From Oscillospiraceae bacterium (GTDB taxonomy: Bacteria; Bacillota; Clostridia; Oscillospirales; Ruminococcaceae): a stretch of 48,854 nucleotides of DNA. Positions within the stretch are counted from its first letter, which is position 1, and every line of letters begins with the position of its first letter. The position numbers and the translations under genes are program-made. Location: NCBI GenBank assembly GCA_009784625.1, contig WRBI01000015.1:1-48854 (forward strand). The letters are read 5' to 3'. The notes under the pieces were generated by a model, which was not told the DNA's origin, did not search any database, and saw only the letters and a list, made by a program, of their open reading frames with translations. Positions 7,897 through 16,709 of the stretch are shown piece by piece.

Positions 7897-8574
7897 GTGA
7901 GGCAAATTAAGAAAACGCGCAGGCAAACACCCAAAAGCCGGGCGGCCCGCGTGATAACGCTGGTGGTTGTCCTTTGTCTGATTTACCTGATCACATATCT
8001 ACAGCTTCGGCCGGCGGTGCAGAACGCTGCGGCTTATCAGGTGAATTTGCACGCTACCCGGGTGATTAACGCGGCGATCCTTGCGCAGCTGAGTGAAGAG
8101 CGGGTGGGCTACCACGATTTAATCAGACTGACTCACAACCAGGGCGGGGACATCGTAGCCATCGAAAGCGACATGCAGGCAATCAACCGGCTCAAAGCAC
8201 AGGTCACCCAATCAATCGTCGAAAGCCTGGAAGAGATGGGCACAACATCGCTGCGACTGCCGGTCGGCACATTGATGGGGAACGAGCTGACCGCCGGGCG
8301 GGGGCCGATGGTCGAGATTCGCATCTACCCGATCGGCTATGTCGAGACCGACCTGTTCTCGAGTTTTACAGAGGCGGGGATCAACCAGACCCTGCACCAA
8401 ATCATGCTGGGCACAACTGTGCGGATGCGGGCGGTCATTCCGGGTTATCGTGTCACCGCCGAAGTCGCCACCAGCATTGGTGTGGCCGAAACGGTGATTG
8501 TCGGCAACATCCCGGACGCATACGCGAGAATTAACATGGGCGGAAATCCGTTTACCGGCTGGTTGGGCGGATGA
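7897..8574 (+). CDS. yunB: Sporulation protein YunB
   Basis: A 225-residue protein with a basic N-terminus, one membrane segment (about residues 19-37, VITLVVVLCLIYLITYLQL) and an extracytoplasmic domain of about 185 residues. The domain has the family pattern: VNLHATRVINAAI, then IVAIESDMQAINRLKAQVTQSI, then the VGTLMGNELTAGRGP core. In Bacillus, yunB is a mother-cell (SigE) gene whose product assists spore formation; its biochemical role is unknown. GTG at 7897 is chosen because AGGGGGC (7884-7890) lies just upstream. Plus-strand TTGACT (7801-7806) and GATACA (7825-7830) are a weak promoter match. Confidence 0.85.
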   Translation: MRQIKKTRRQTPKSRAARVITLVVVLCLIYLITYLQLRPAVQNAAAYQVNLHATRVINAAILAQLSEERVGYHDLIRLTHNQGGDIVAIESDMQAINRLKAQVTQSIVESLEEMGTTSLRLPVGTLMGNELTAGRGPMVEIRIYPIGYVETDLFSSFTEAGINQTLHQIMLGTTVRMRAVIPGYRVTAEVATSIGVAETVIVGNIPDAYARINMGGNPFTGWLGG

Positions 8575-8584
8575 TCAAAACACC

Positions 8585-10733
<2,149 letters not shown>

Positions 10734-10776
10734 ACGGGTTCCATCTTACGTTGTTTTATCGAGCTGCGCTTCCCGG

Positions 10777-11028
10777 CTAATCTCCGGTCAGCAGCTCCTC
10801 AAAGCGAATCCCCAGCACTTCACACAGCATGACGATCTCGATGTCTGTGACGAACCGCTCGCCCAGTTCAACACGGCGAATGAAGTGGTTGTCCACGTCA
10901 TATCCACGCACTTGCAGCATCTGCGCCAACTTGCGCTGTGACAGCGGCGGGTTATGTTTCCCTCGCAGTTCTGCAAGGCGTTTTCCGCAAAGATTGTTTG
11001 TGCCGTCCCGCGCTTTTATCTTGAACAT
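10777..11028 (-). CDS. XRE-family transcriptional regulator
   Basis: An 83-residue DNA-binding protein consisting almost only of a Cro/C1-type helix-turn-helix. The recognition region is about residues 29-52 (SQRKLAQMLQVRGYDVDNHF), followed by a helix IRRVELGERFVTDIEIVMLCEVLGI. AGGGGA stands just upstream of the ATG. It is divergent from the small gene at 11139. The 110 bases between them hold a strong promoter and a 17-bp palindrome, so it very likely represses itself or its neighbour, or both. There is no sensor domain, so the signal is unknown. Confidence 0.8.
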   Translation of the reverse strand: MFKIKARDGTNNLCGKRLAELRGKHNPPLSQRKLAQMLQVRGYDVDNHFIRRVELGERFVTDIEIVMLCEVLGIRFEELLTGD

Positions 11029-11058
11029 AACTGTCCCCTCAATTTGTGTTAAATAGTG

Positions 11059-11087
11059 TTTACAATGGTATCATTCTACTGTATAAT
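11059..11087 (+). promoter_or_regulatory. Strong SigA-type promoter of the small gene at 11139
   Basis: TTTACA (11059-11064), a 17-base spacer and a perfect TATAAT (11082-11087). The start of transcription is expected near 11094, just before the palindrome at 11100-11116. Confidence 0.8.
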
Positions 11088-11099
11088 ATGAATGACAAT

Positions 11100-11116
11100 G
11101 TTGAATACTATTCAAC
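11100..11116. promoter_or_regulatory. Palindromic operator, likely XRE binding site
   Basis: GTTGAATA-C-TATTCAAC is a perfect 17-bp palindrome lying a few bases downstream of the predicted transcription start of the rightward promoter. It is between that promoter and the gene it drives, and beside a divergent XRE gene, which is the usual place for a repressor operator. Confidence 0.65.
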
Positions 11117-11138
11117 ATTCGTTAAAAGAGGTGTGAGG

Positions 11139-11405
11139 ATGGCCGATTACGCCGGGATGTACAAAGTGCTGTTTCGGGCGGCGACAAAAGCGATTGAGGA
11201 CTTGCAGGCGGCACAAGCGGCGGCGGAAGAAATTTATATGCGTGCAGATGAAACACCGATCACGCTTCTGCCGCCATTGAATGTAAGCGAAACAAAGGAC
11301 GACAACCAAACACCGAAACAGCCCGGGCATTTGCCCGGGCTTTCTTTACGCGGTTCTAAAAATGGACAAAGGGTAATATCCTTTAACAAACAGGCAAAGA
11401 GGTGA
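11139..11405 (+). CDS. Small protein of unknown function beside the XRE regulator
   Basis: 88 residues. The N-terminal half is amphipathic and helical (MADYAGMYKVLFRAATKAIE, then LQAAQAAAEEIYMRADE). The tail is polar and irregular. Short helical proteins of this kind, starting with a YKVLF-like stretch, are seen beside XRE genes in clostridia, but I assign no function. The ATG at 11139 has a GAGGTGTGAGG ribosome site. The oddity is that a strong intrinsic terminator (11320-11346) lies inside the frame, 59 bases before the stop at 11403-11405. The last 28 or so residues may therefore be rarely made, or the original stop codon may have been lost. The stop overlaps the ribosome site of spoIIIAA. 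Confidence 0.6.
   Translation: MADYAGMYKVLFRAATKAIEDLQAAQAAAEEIYMRADETPITLLPPLNVSETKDDNQTPKQPGHLPGLSLRGSKNGQRVISFNKQAKR
11320..11346 (+). terminator. Rho-independent terminator inside the 3' end of the small gene
   Basis: AGCCCGGGC (11320-11328) pairs with GCCCGGGCT (11333-11341) around a 4-base loop, followed by a TTCTTT run. It separates the XRE-linked gene from the spoIIIA operon, although the upstream reading frame continues through it. Confidence 0.8.
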
Positions 11406-11410
11406 AAGCA

Positions 11411-12457
11411 ATGGAAGTGAAAAGCGGGGTTTATCGCTTTGAACAGGTGGCGCGCAGCTTGCCGCCCCGGCTGCGCGGTGTGTTGCTGGCGCTGCCGGAA
11501 AAAGCAAAAAACACAGCGCTTGAGGTACGGCTGCGGGTAGACCAGCCGCTGGCCATAACTTATCCCGGACAGACTTGGTTTGTTGACCTTAACGCGCAGA
11601 TGCACAACATCCCGCGGGCCTGCTTTTCGGTCACCCCACAGGAGATTGAAGAGGCGGTGCTGGCCATCTCCTCTTACTCGGTACATACCCACCAGCATGA
11701 GATGAAAAATGGTTACATCACCCTGCGCGGGGGACACCGGGCAGGGGTCTGTGGCCAGGCGGTGCTCAGTGGCGGGAAAATCTCCGCCCTGCGCGAGATC
11801 ACTTCAATCAATCTGCGAATCGCACGGGATATCGACGGCGCGGCCGATCGGGTGGTGTCCGCGGCTTTTGCGGCAGGGATTCACGGTACGCTGATTGCCG
11901 GGCCGCCGGCCAGTGGAAAGACCACTATCCTGCGCGACCTTGCCCGCCAGCTTTCGGACGGCAGGGCGGGCAGCTACTACAAAGTCGCGGTGGTGGATGA
12001 GCGGGGGGAAATCGGCGCGGTACACGGCGGCCTGCCTCAAAACAACCTTGGACCCTGCTGTGACATCTTGAGCGGTTACCCGAAAGGTGAAGGGATTTTG
12101 ATGGCGGTGCGCACACTTTCCCCCCAGGTGATCATCTGCGACGAGATCGGTGGGGAAGATGAGGTAACCGGTATGCTTGACGGCCTGCGCTGTGGGGTAA
12201 AACTGGTGGTATCCGCCCACGCCGAAAGCCTGGAGGAGCTTCTGAGCAAACGGCAGATTGTCCGGCTGCTCAGAGAGGGCGCTTTCTCCAAGATCATCCT
12301 GTTGGGCTGGGCGGGCCAGCCGGGGGCGGTTGCGCAGATCATTTCGACGGAGGACTTAACCTATGCGGATGGCCGGTATACTCTTGATCGTCCTCTCCTG
12401 CACCCTGCTGGGGATGTTTGCGGCGTCCGGGTTGTCAGCCCGGCTGCGAAGGCTTGA
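11411..12457 (+). CDS. spoIIIAA: Stage III sporulation ATPase SpoIIIAA
   Basis: A cytoplasmic secretion-type ATPase of the SpoIIIA-SpoIIQ channel joining mother cell and engulfed forespore. The 348-residue protein has Walker A GPPASGKTT at about residues 164-172, VVDERGEIG at about 196-204, the SpoIIIAA signature GYPKGEGILMAVRTLSPQV, and Walker B VIICDEIGGEDE. The C-terminus is longer than in Bacillus subtilis and runs 95 bases over spoIIIAB in another frame. The ATG at 11411 is preferred over GTG at 11402 because AGAGGTG (11397-11403) is correctly spaced only for the ATG. The operon should be SigE-dependent, but I could not place a convincing SigE promoter in 11347-11396. Confidence 0.93.
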   Translation: MEVKSGVYRFEQVARSLPPRLRGVLLALPEKAKNTALEVRLRVDQPLAITYPGQTWFVDLNAQMHNIPRACFSVTPQEIEEAVLAISSYSVHTHQHEMKNGYITLRGGHRAGVCGQAVLSGGKISALREITSINLRIARDIDGAADRVVSAAFAAGIHGTLIAGPPASGKTTILRDLARQLSDGRAGSYYKVAVVDERGEIGAVHGGLPQNNLGPCCDILSGYPKGEGILMAVRTLSPQVIICDEIGGEDEVTGMLDGLRCGVKLVVSAHAESLEELLSKRQIVRLLREGAFSKIILLGWAGQPGAVAQIISTEDLTYADGRYTLDRPLLHPAGDVCGVRVVSPAAKA

Positions 12458-12866
12458 GACCTGTACCGCACTGCTTGGCGAGATGTCGGGTCGGCTCAAG
12501 TATCTCCAGCCGACCGTGCAGAGCTTGGTCACCTCGCTGGCTGCGCAGGACCGTTTTAGTGAGCTGCGGTTTTTGAAGCTGTGCGCGGCGGATATCGGCG
12601 AAGGCGGCGAGTTTTCAACCGCCTGGCGGAAATCTCTCGAGAGGGAGGAGCGCTCGCTCGGCCGGGAAGAGTCCGCGCTGCTCGCCTCACTGGGCGACGT
12701 GCTTGGCCGGACAGACCTTGAAAGCCAGTTGGCCGCGATATCCCTGACCGGCGGGCAGCTCGAACAGAGAGTAGGCGCCGGGCGGGAAAAGATGCGCAGG
12801 CAAGAAAGTCTTTACCGCTCGATGGGAATGTTGGGCGGTGCGGCGGCGGCCATCATCTTGATCTAA
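12363..12866 (+). CDS. spoIIIAB: Stage III sporulation protein SpoIIIAB
   Basis: A 167-residue protein with a membrane anchor at each end (residues 3-25, and AAAAIILI at the C-terminus) and a helical domain between. It resembles GspF-type secretion platform proteins, and ERRLG-like helices with RQESLYRSMGMLGG near the end are typical. Its start lies 95 bases inside spoIIIAA in a different frame. GGAGG at 12348-12352 supports ATG 12363, and the membrane segment beginning at residue 4 shows that the overlap is real. Confidence 0.9.
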   Translation: MRMAGILLIVLSCTLLGMFAASGLSARLRRLETCTALLGEMSGRLKYLQPTVQSLVTSLAAQDRFSELRFLKLCAADIGEGGEFSTAWRKSLEREERSLGREESALLASLGDVLGRTDLESQLAAISLTGGQLEQRVGAGREKMRRQESLYRSMGMLGGAAAAIILI

Positions 12867-12890
12867 TTGATCTTATGGGGGGAACAATCG

Positions 12891-13088
12891 GTGGATGTCG
12901 ATTTGATTTTCAGAATAGCCGGGATCGGGATTATTGTCGCCGTGCTCAATCAGGTGTTGACCCGGGCTGAGCGGCCGGAGCAGGCTATGATGACCACGCT
13001 GGCCGGAATTATTGTGGTCGCTATGATGATGATCAGTGAAATCAGTAATCTTTTCGACACCGTGCGGCAGGTGTTCGGGCTTCTATAA
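12891..13088 (+). CDS. spoIIIAC: Stage III sporulation protein SpoIIIAC
   Basis: A 65-residue, two-segment membrane protein of the SpoIIIA channel. DLIFRIAGIGIIVAVLNQVL forms the first segment and LAGIIVVAMMMISEI the second. The tail LFDTVRQVFGLL matches the family. The GTG at 12891 is preferred: GGGGGG at 12877-12882 is 8 bases upstream and the product then has the family length. Its stop TAA (13086-13088) directly abuts the palindromic repeat at 13089. Confidence 0.9.
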   Translation: MDVDLIFRIAGIGIIVAVLNQVLTRAERPEQAMMTTLAGIIVVAMMMISEISNLFDTVRQVFGLL

Positions 13089-13205
13089 TAGTTGACAGTT
13101 GATAATTGAAAGTTGATAGTTTTGGTGTCCACCAGGCGGACATTATTCTAAATAATCGCGCAGCGATATCATAACTGTCAATTATACACTGTCAATTGTC
13201 AACTA
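13089..13205. repeat. GTTGACAATT palindromic element, copy b (inside spoIIIA)
   Basis: The outer arms TAGTTGACA and TGTCAACTA, with further GTTGATAATTG/CAATTATACACTG pairing, close on a head of three small hairpins: GTCC/GGAC (13127 region), ATTATT-CTA-AATAAT and ATCGC-GCA-GCGAT. TGGT pairs with ATCA at the base of the head. It lies between the spoIIIAC stop and the spoIIIAD ribosome site and has no coding capacity. Confidence 0.85.
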
Positions 13206-13222
13206 ATAAGGTGGTGATTGAA

Positions 13223-13615
13223 GTGGACAACCTGGGGCTTTTTTCGCTGGTTGGGCTGGGGCTTACGGCGGCGATTTTATCGGTGATCCTGCGGCAATAC
13301 CGGCCGGAGTTTGCGACCGTTGTTTCAGTCACGGCGGGGGTTTTGATTCTCGGCGGTATTGTGCTGGCCATCCTGCCGGTGATATCACAAATACAGCTGA
13401 TCTTTGATTCAACCGCTGTCCCGCGCGAGTATGTGCAGATTCTCTTTCGGGCGCTGGGCGTCTGCTTTGTTACCCAGATCGCTTGCGATGCCTGCAAGGA
13501 CGCGGGTGAGACGGCAATCGGCGCAAAGGTCGAGCTGGCCGGTAAGGTCGGCGTTCTGATCATTAGTCTGCCTCTGTTCAGTCAAGTACTCGAGATTGTG
13601 CGGGTGCTTTTGTGA
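13223..13615 (+). CDS. spoIIIAD: Stage III sporulation protein SpoIIIAD
   Basis: A 130-residue membrane protein of the SpoIIIA channel with about four hydrophobic segments. The pattern FRALGVCFVTQIACDACKDA followed by GETAIGAKVELAGKVGVLI is the conserved SpoIIIAC/AD core. The GTG at 13223 is chosen: AAGGTGG (13208-13214) is 8 bases upstream, and the next residues DNLGLFSLVGLGL begin the first membrane segment. Earlier in-frame starts lie in the repeat. It overlaps spoIIIAE by 4 bases. Confidence 0.9.
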   Translation: MDNLGLFSLVGLGLTAAILSVILRQYRPEFATVVSVTAGVLILGGIVLAILPVISQIQLIFDSTAVPREYVQILFRALGVCFVTQIACDACKDAGETAIGAKVELAGKVGVLIISLPLFSQVLEIVRVLL

Positions 13616-14766
13616 TCCGCCGGGTGTTCGCGGTTTTCCTGTTCTGCTTGCTGCTGCTCATCCCGGTCAACGCCCGGGCCGGGACAGGCCCTGCCGATAC
13701 GGACGCGCACGTGCAGCTCAGGGAGCAGCTGGACGCGCTGGGCAGCCGCGAGCTGGCCGGACAGGTTTCCCCCGAAGCGCGTGAATACCTTGCACAAGGG
13801 GGATTGCTCGAGCCAAATTTTGAAACCCTTATACAGCTGACACCGGGGCGGTTTTTCCCCGCCCTTTGGCAGATGTTTCTTTCAGCTATGATGGCTCCGC
13901 TCCGGGCGCTGGCCGCTATGATCGGGATTATCCTGCTCTGTGCGCTGCTTGAGACTTTGCGTGCCGCGACTTGGGAGAACACGCTTTCTTCTGTATTCCA
14001 AACGGTGAGCATTCTTTGCATACTGACTTTCATCGCGCGGCCGATTCTGGATCTGATCGTCAGCACCACCGCCACCATCCGCGAAGCGGCTATGTTTATG
14101 ATGGGGTTTATCCCAATGTTTTCGGCGGCGCTGATCAGCGCCGGACAACCGGTAACCGGCGCGACTTACAGCTTGTTTTTGATGGGGGCCAGCCAGCTGG
14201 TCGCGCAAGTCGTCGCCCAAACGCTTCTGCCCATGATGTCGATTTACTTAGCCATCTGTATTTGCGGCGCGTTTGTCCCCGACCTTAAAATTGTCGAGGC
14301 GGCGCAGGGGATACGCGCGGCGGTCGGCTGGACAATGGGTCTGCTGCTCACCATCTTTGTGGCACTGCTTTCCATCCAGAGCATTCTCAGCCAAAGTGCG
14401 GACGGAGTGTCGGTGCGGGCAACAAAATTTCTGATCGGCAGTCTGGCCCCGGTGGTGGGCAGTGTGCTCTCGGACGCCTATATGGCCGCACAGGGGAGTC
14501 TGAGGCTGCTCAAGACAACAGTGGGCGCGTACGGAATTATTGTGGCTGTCTTCATCTTTTTGCCGACCCTGATGCGGGTTACCGCCTGGTATTTGATCAC
14601 AAAGCTGGTGGCTATGGCCGGGGATATCGCGGGGGCGGGCAGGGTGGCCGACATTCTGCGCAGCTGCTCAAACGTGCTGGGTTTGCTCATTTCGGCCATT
14701 CTAAGCTTTGCCCTGCTCTTTATTGTCTCGACCGGAATCGTGATGTCAATGGGCGCGAGCGTTTAG
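13612..14766 (+). CDS. spoIIIAE: Stage III sporulation protein SpoIIIAE
   Basis: The largest membrane subunit of the SpoIIIA channel. 384 residues with an N-terminal signal-like segment (VFAVFLFCLLLLIPVNARA), an extracytoplasmic stretch of about 75 residues, then about seven membrane segments. PILDLIVSTTATIREAAMFM and GVSVRATKFLIGSLAPVVGS are strongly family-like. The GTG start overlaps the spoIIIAD stop (GTGA). The TAG stop at 14764-14766 is followed after one base by the next palindromic repeat. Confidence 0.93.
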   Translation: MIRRVFAVFLFCLLLLIPVNARAGTGPADTDAHVQLREQLDALGSRELAGQVSPEAREYLAQGGLLEPNFETLIQLTPGRFFPALWQMFLSAMMAPLRALAAMIGIILLCALLETLRAATWENTLSSVFQTVSILCILTFIARPILDLIVSTTATIREAAMFMMGFIPMFSAALISAGQPVTGATYSLFLMGASQLVAQVVAQTLLPMMSIYLAICICGAFVPDLKIVEAAQGIRAAVGWTMGLLLTIFVALLSIQSILSQSADGVSVRATKFLIGSLAPVVGSVLSDAYMAAQGSLRLLKTTVGAYGIIVAVFIFLPTLMRVTAWYLITKLVAMAGDIAGAGRVADILRSCSNVLGLLISAILSFALLFIVSTGIVMSMGASV

Positions 14767-14767
14767 A

Positions 14768-14885
14768 CAGTTGACAGTTGACAATTGACAGTTGACAATG
14801 ATGGTGTCCGCTACGCGGACGTTATTTTTGAATAATCGCGAAGCGATACCATAACTGTCAATTGTCAATTGTCAACTGTCAACTG
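14768..14885. repeat. GTTGACAATT palindromic element, copy c (inside spoIIIA)
   Basis: The outermost 23 bases of each arm are exact complements (left arm starts CAGTTGACAGTTGACAATTG). The head has three hairpins, GTCCGC-TAC-GCGGAC, TTATT-TTTG-AATAA and ATCGC-GAA-GCGAT, closed by ATGGT/ACCAT. Together they form a four-way junction like a cloverleaf. It separates spoIIIAE from spoIIIAF. Confidence 0.88.
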
Positions 14886-14908
14886 AAAAAAAAGGGGGGG
14901 GGTTACCT

Positions 14909-15403
14909 GTGTCGGCAATTATGCAGTGGGCTTTTTCGCTTTGTGCGGCTATGGCGGCCATTGGGCTTTGCCGAATGCTCGTCCCCGCTTCGGGGATGGA
15001 GAAGACATTCCGCTTTGTGGTCAGCATCTTTTTTCTGGCCAGCCTGCTCACCCCGGTGGCGGTTCGGTTTCCGTCACTGATGGTGGATATCCCCTTCGCG
15101 ACACAGGAAGAAATCGACGCGCGCGCGCTGCGGCTGGAGGAGTTATCTCACCGACAGGCGCTCCACGCAGCCGACACAGCCCTTGCACGCCTGGTCGAAG
15201 ATAAATTGTCCGAGATGGGAATAAACGTGTACGGAGTCGCCATAAACTTTACTACAAGCCAGGCGGGCGAAGTCCTGTTGGAAAGCATTGAGGTTACACT
15301 GAGTGCCGGTTATGCCGACCGGGAGATTGAACTGGCCGGATACCTGGAATCCGAGGTCGGCGGCGAGGTCATATTCCGCTATATAGGGCGGGAAGGAGAA
15401 TAA
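14909..15403 (+). CDS. spoIIIAF: Stage III sporulation protein SpoIIIAF
   Basis: A 164-residue protein with two N-terminal membrane segments (about residues 4-22 and 32-52) and a soluble C-terminal domain facing the space between the two membranes, believed to act with the ring-forming AG and AH subunits. The GTG start follows a run of nine G (14894-14902), which acts as the ribosome site with a 6-base gap. Before it is a run of eight A. Slippage in this run would change only the spacing, not the frame. Confidence 0.88.
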   Translation: MSAIMQWAFSLCAAMAAIGLCRMLVPASGMEKTFRFVVSIFFLASLLTPVAVRFPSLMVDIPFATQEEIDARALRLEELSHRQALHAADTALARLVEDKLSEMGINVYGVAINFTTSQAGEVLLESIEVTLSAGYADREIELAGYLESEVGGEVIFRYIGREGE

Positions 15404-15405
15404 AA

Positions 15406-15993
15406 GTGGAGCTGAAAAAACTGAGCGGGGAAGTGAGCCGGCTACTGTCCGGGGATGTGAAACTCAAATTGATTGTACTGCTTGGCCTTTTGGGGATGGC
15501 GATTATCCTGATCTCTCAGTTTATCGATCATGGCGGCAATGCCCGGTCCGACCCGCCATTGATCGCAAACAGCGCTGAGCTGACCACCGACGAGTACATA
15601 CAAGCCCTAGAGGCGCGGCTGCAAAGCCTGATCAGCGAGATTGACGGGGTTGGCCGAAGCCGGGTGATGGTCACACTCGAAAGCGGGGTGCAGTACGTAT
15701 ACGCCCAGGAACAGCGTCGAAGCACCGACTCCACCCGCGAAAGTGGCGAAGACCTGGCGGTTGGCGGCCGGTTTAGCGAAAGCGTCGAGCAGCGGTTTAT
15801 CCTGGTGGACACTGAATTTGGCCGGCGCGAAGCACTGGTGCTCACGCGCCTGCCGCCGAGAGTACAGGGGGTGGTCATCGTCTGTGAGGGCGCGGACAAC
15901 ATCCATGTAGAGCAAAAACTTATCTCCGTTGTAACAACGGCACTGGGGATACCATCCACCCGTGTGAGCGTTGTGAAAATAGCATTTGAATAG
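15406..15993 (+). CDS. spoIIIAG: Stage III sporulation protein SpoIIIAG
   Basis: A ring-forming subunit of the SpoIIIA channel. 195 residues with a short cytoplasmic N-terminus, one membrane segment (about 24-41, KLIVLLGLLGMAIILISQF) and a ring-building domain. The stretch YIQALEARLQSLISEIDGVGRSRVMVT is the family hallmark, followed later by PRVQGVVIVCEGADN. GGAAGGAG upstream sets the GTG at 15406. Two bases separate it from spoIIIAF. Confidence 0.92.
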   Translation: MELKKLSGEVSRLLSGDVKLKLIVLLGLLGMAIILISQFIDHGGNARSDPPLIANSAELTTDEYIQALEARLQSLISEIDGVGRSRVMVTLESGVQYVYAQEQRRSTDSTRESGEDLAVGGRFSESVEQRFILVDTEFGRREALVLTRLPPRVQGVVIVCEGADNIHVEQKLISVVTTALGIPSTRVSVVKIAFE

Positions 15994-16015
15994 CATATAT
16001 GCGGGAGGAATCGTA

Positions 16016-16579
16016 ATGAATATGATCATTGGCAAGCGGCAGATTATCCTGGCGGCGTTGGTTTTGGGGCTGGGGGTTGCGGTATACTTAAACTGGCAGT
16101 ACACCCGGGTGGCTGTAGAGCTGCCTGTAACTGAAATGCTCGAATGGGAAGGTACAAGCAATTACGGAGAAGCGCAGTATGTCGGCTCGCCTGCTTTGAT
16201 GTCCACCGATATCGAACAGCCGCTCGGCCCGGAGGCTTTCTTTGTCGAAGCGCAGATTTCCAGACAGCGCTCGCGGGACCAGGCGGCCGAAACACTGGCG
16301 GTTATGCTCAATGACGCTGACTTGAGCAGTGAGCAGAGGGCTGAGCTGGCTATGCGGGCGGTCGAGCTGGCTGGCGCAATCGAGACCGAGGGCAAGATCG
16401 AAAACATGATCCGCGGGCGCGGGTTTGACGATGTGATGGTCTACTACGATTCTCGCAGAGCGGATGTTATGGTGCGCACAGACGGCCTGCTCTCAAACGA
16501 AGCCGCACAGATCAAGGAGATCATCTTGCGTGAGACCGACCTGACCGCACAGTACATCACCATTGTCGAAATAAATTAA
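16016..16579 (+). CDS. spoIIIAH: Stage III sporulation protein SpoIIIAH
   Basis: The mother-cell partner of forespore SpoIIQ, which forms the outer ring of the channel. 187 residues with a membrane anchor at about residues 8-24 and a C-terminal domain of the YscJ/FliF ring-building type (about 85-187), including EGKIENMIRGRGFDDVMVYY. GGGAGGAA (16003-16010) fixes the ATG at 16016. It is the last gene of the operon. Confidence 0.9.
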   Translation: MNMIIGKRQIILAALVLGLGVAVYLNWQYTRVAVELPVTEMLEWEGTSNYGEAQYVGSPALMSTDIEQPLGPEAFFVEAQISRQRSRDQAAETLAVMLNDADLSSEQRAELAMRAVELAGAIETEGKIENMIRGRGFDDVMVYYDSRRADVMVRTDGLLSNEAAQIKEIILRETDLTAQYITIVEIN

Positions 16580-16603
16580 CGCGAAACTTTTCAGAAAATA
16601 TGG

Positions 16604-16632
16604 TTGTGCGATTGGGTTTTTATTGATATAAT
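16604..16632 (+). promoter_or_regulatory. SigA-type promoter of asp23
   Basis: TTGTGC (16604-16609), a 17-base spacer and TATAAT (16627-16632), preceded by TGA to give an extended -10. Transcription would start within the left arm of the hairpin at 16635-16662. Confidence 0.7.
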
Positions 16633-16634
16633 AT

Positions 16635-16662
16635 ATGCAGCGCCACTTAGCAGGCGCTGCAT
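16635..16662 (+). other. Hairpin at the 5' end of the asp23 transcript
   Basis: A perfect 10-pair stem, ATGCAGCGCC (16635-16644) with GGCGCTGCAT (16653-16662), around an 8-base loop. It begins 2 bases after the -10 box, so it could protect the 5' end of the message. It is followed only by TTTT at 16668-16671, so it might also act as a weak terminator for spoIIIA. Confidence 0.6.
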
Positions 16663-16709
16663 ATGCATTTTACTGTATCTGCCAATCAATATCATAAGGT
16701 GGCTATACT

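Noticed and set aside
7680-7934. 84-codon minus-strand frame overlapping the yunB start
   Set aside because: It overlaps the yunB ribosome site and N-terminus, with no ribosome site or recognisable sequence.
11347-11410. SigE promoter for spoIIIA
   Set aside because: No pairing of an ATA-type -35 with a CATACA-type -10 at the proper distance could be seen, although one is expected from biology.
13089-14885. tRNA genes in the cloverleaf-like repeats
   Set aside because: The outer stem is made of GTTGACAATT units, there is no anticodon or T-loop consensus, and two similar copies are intergenic repeats.
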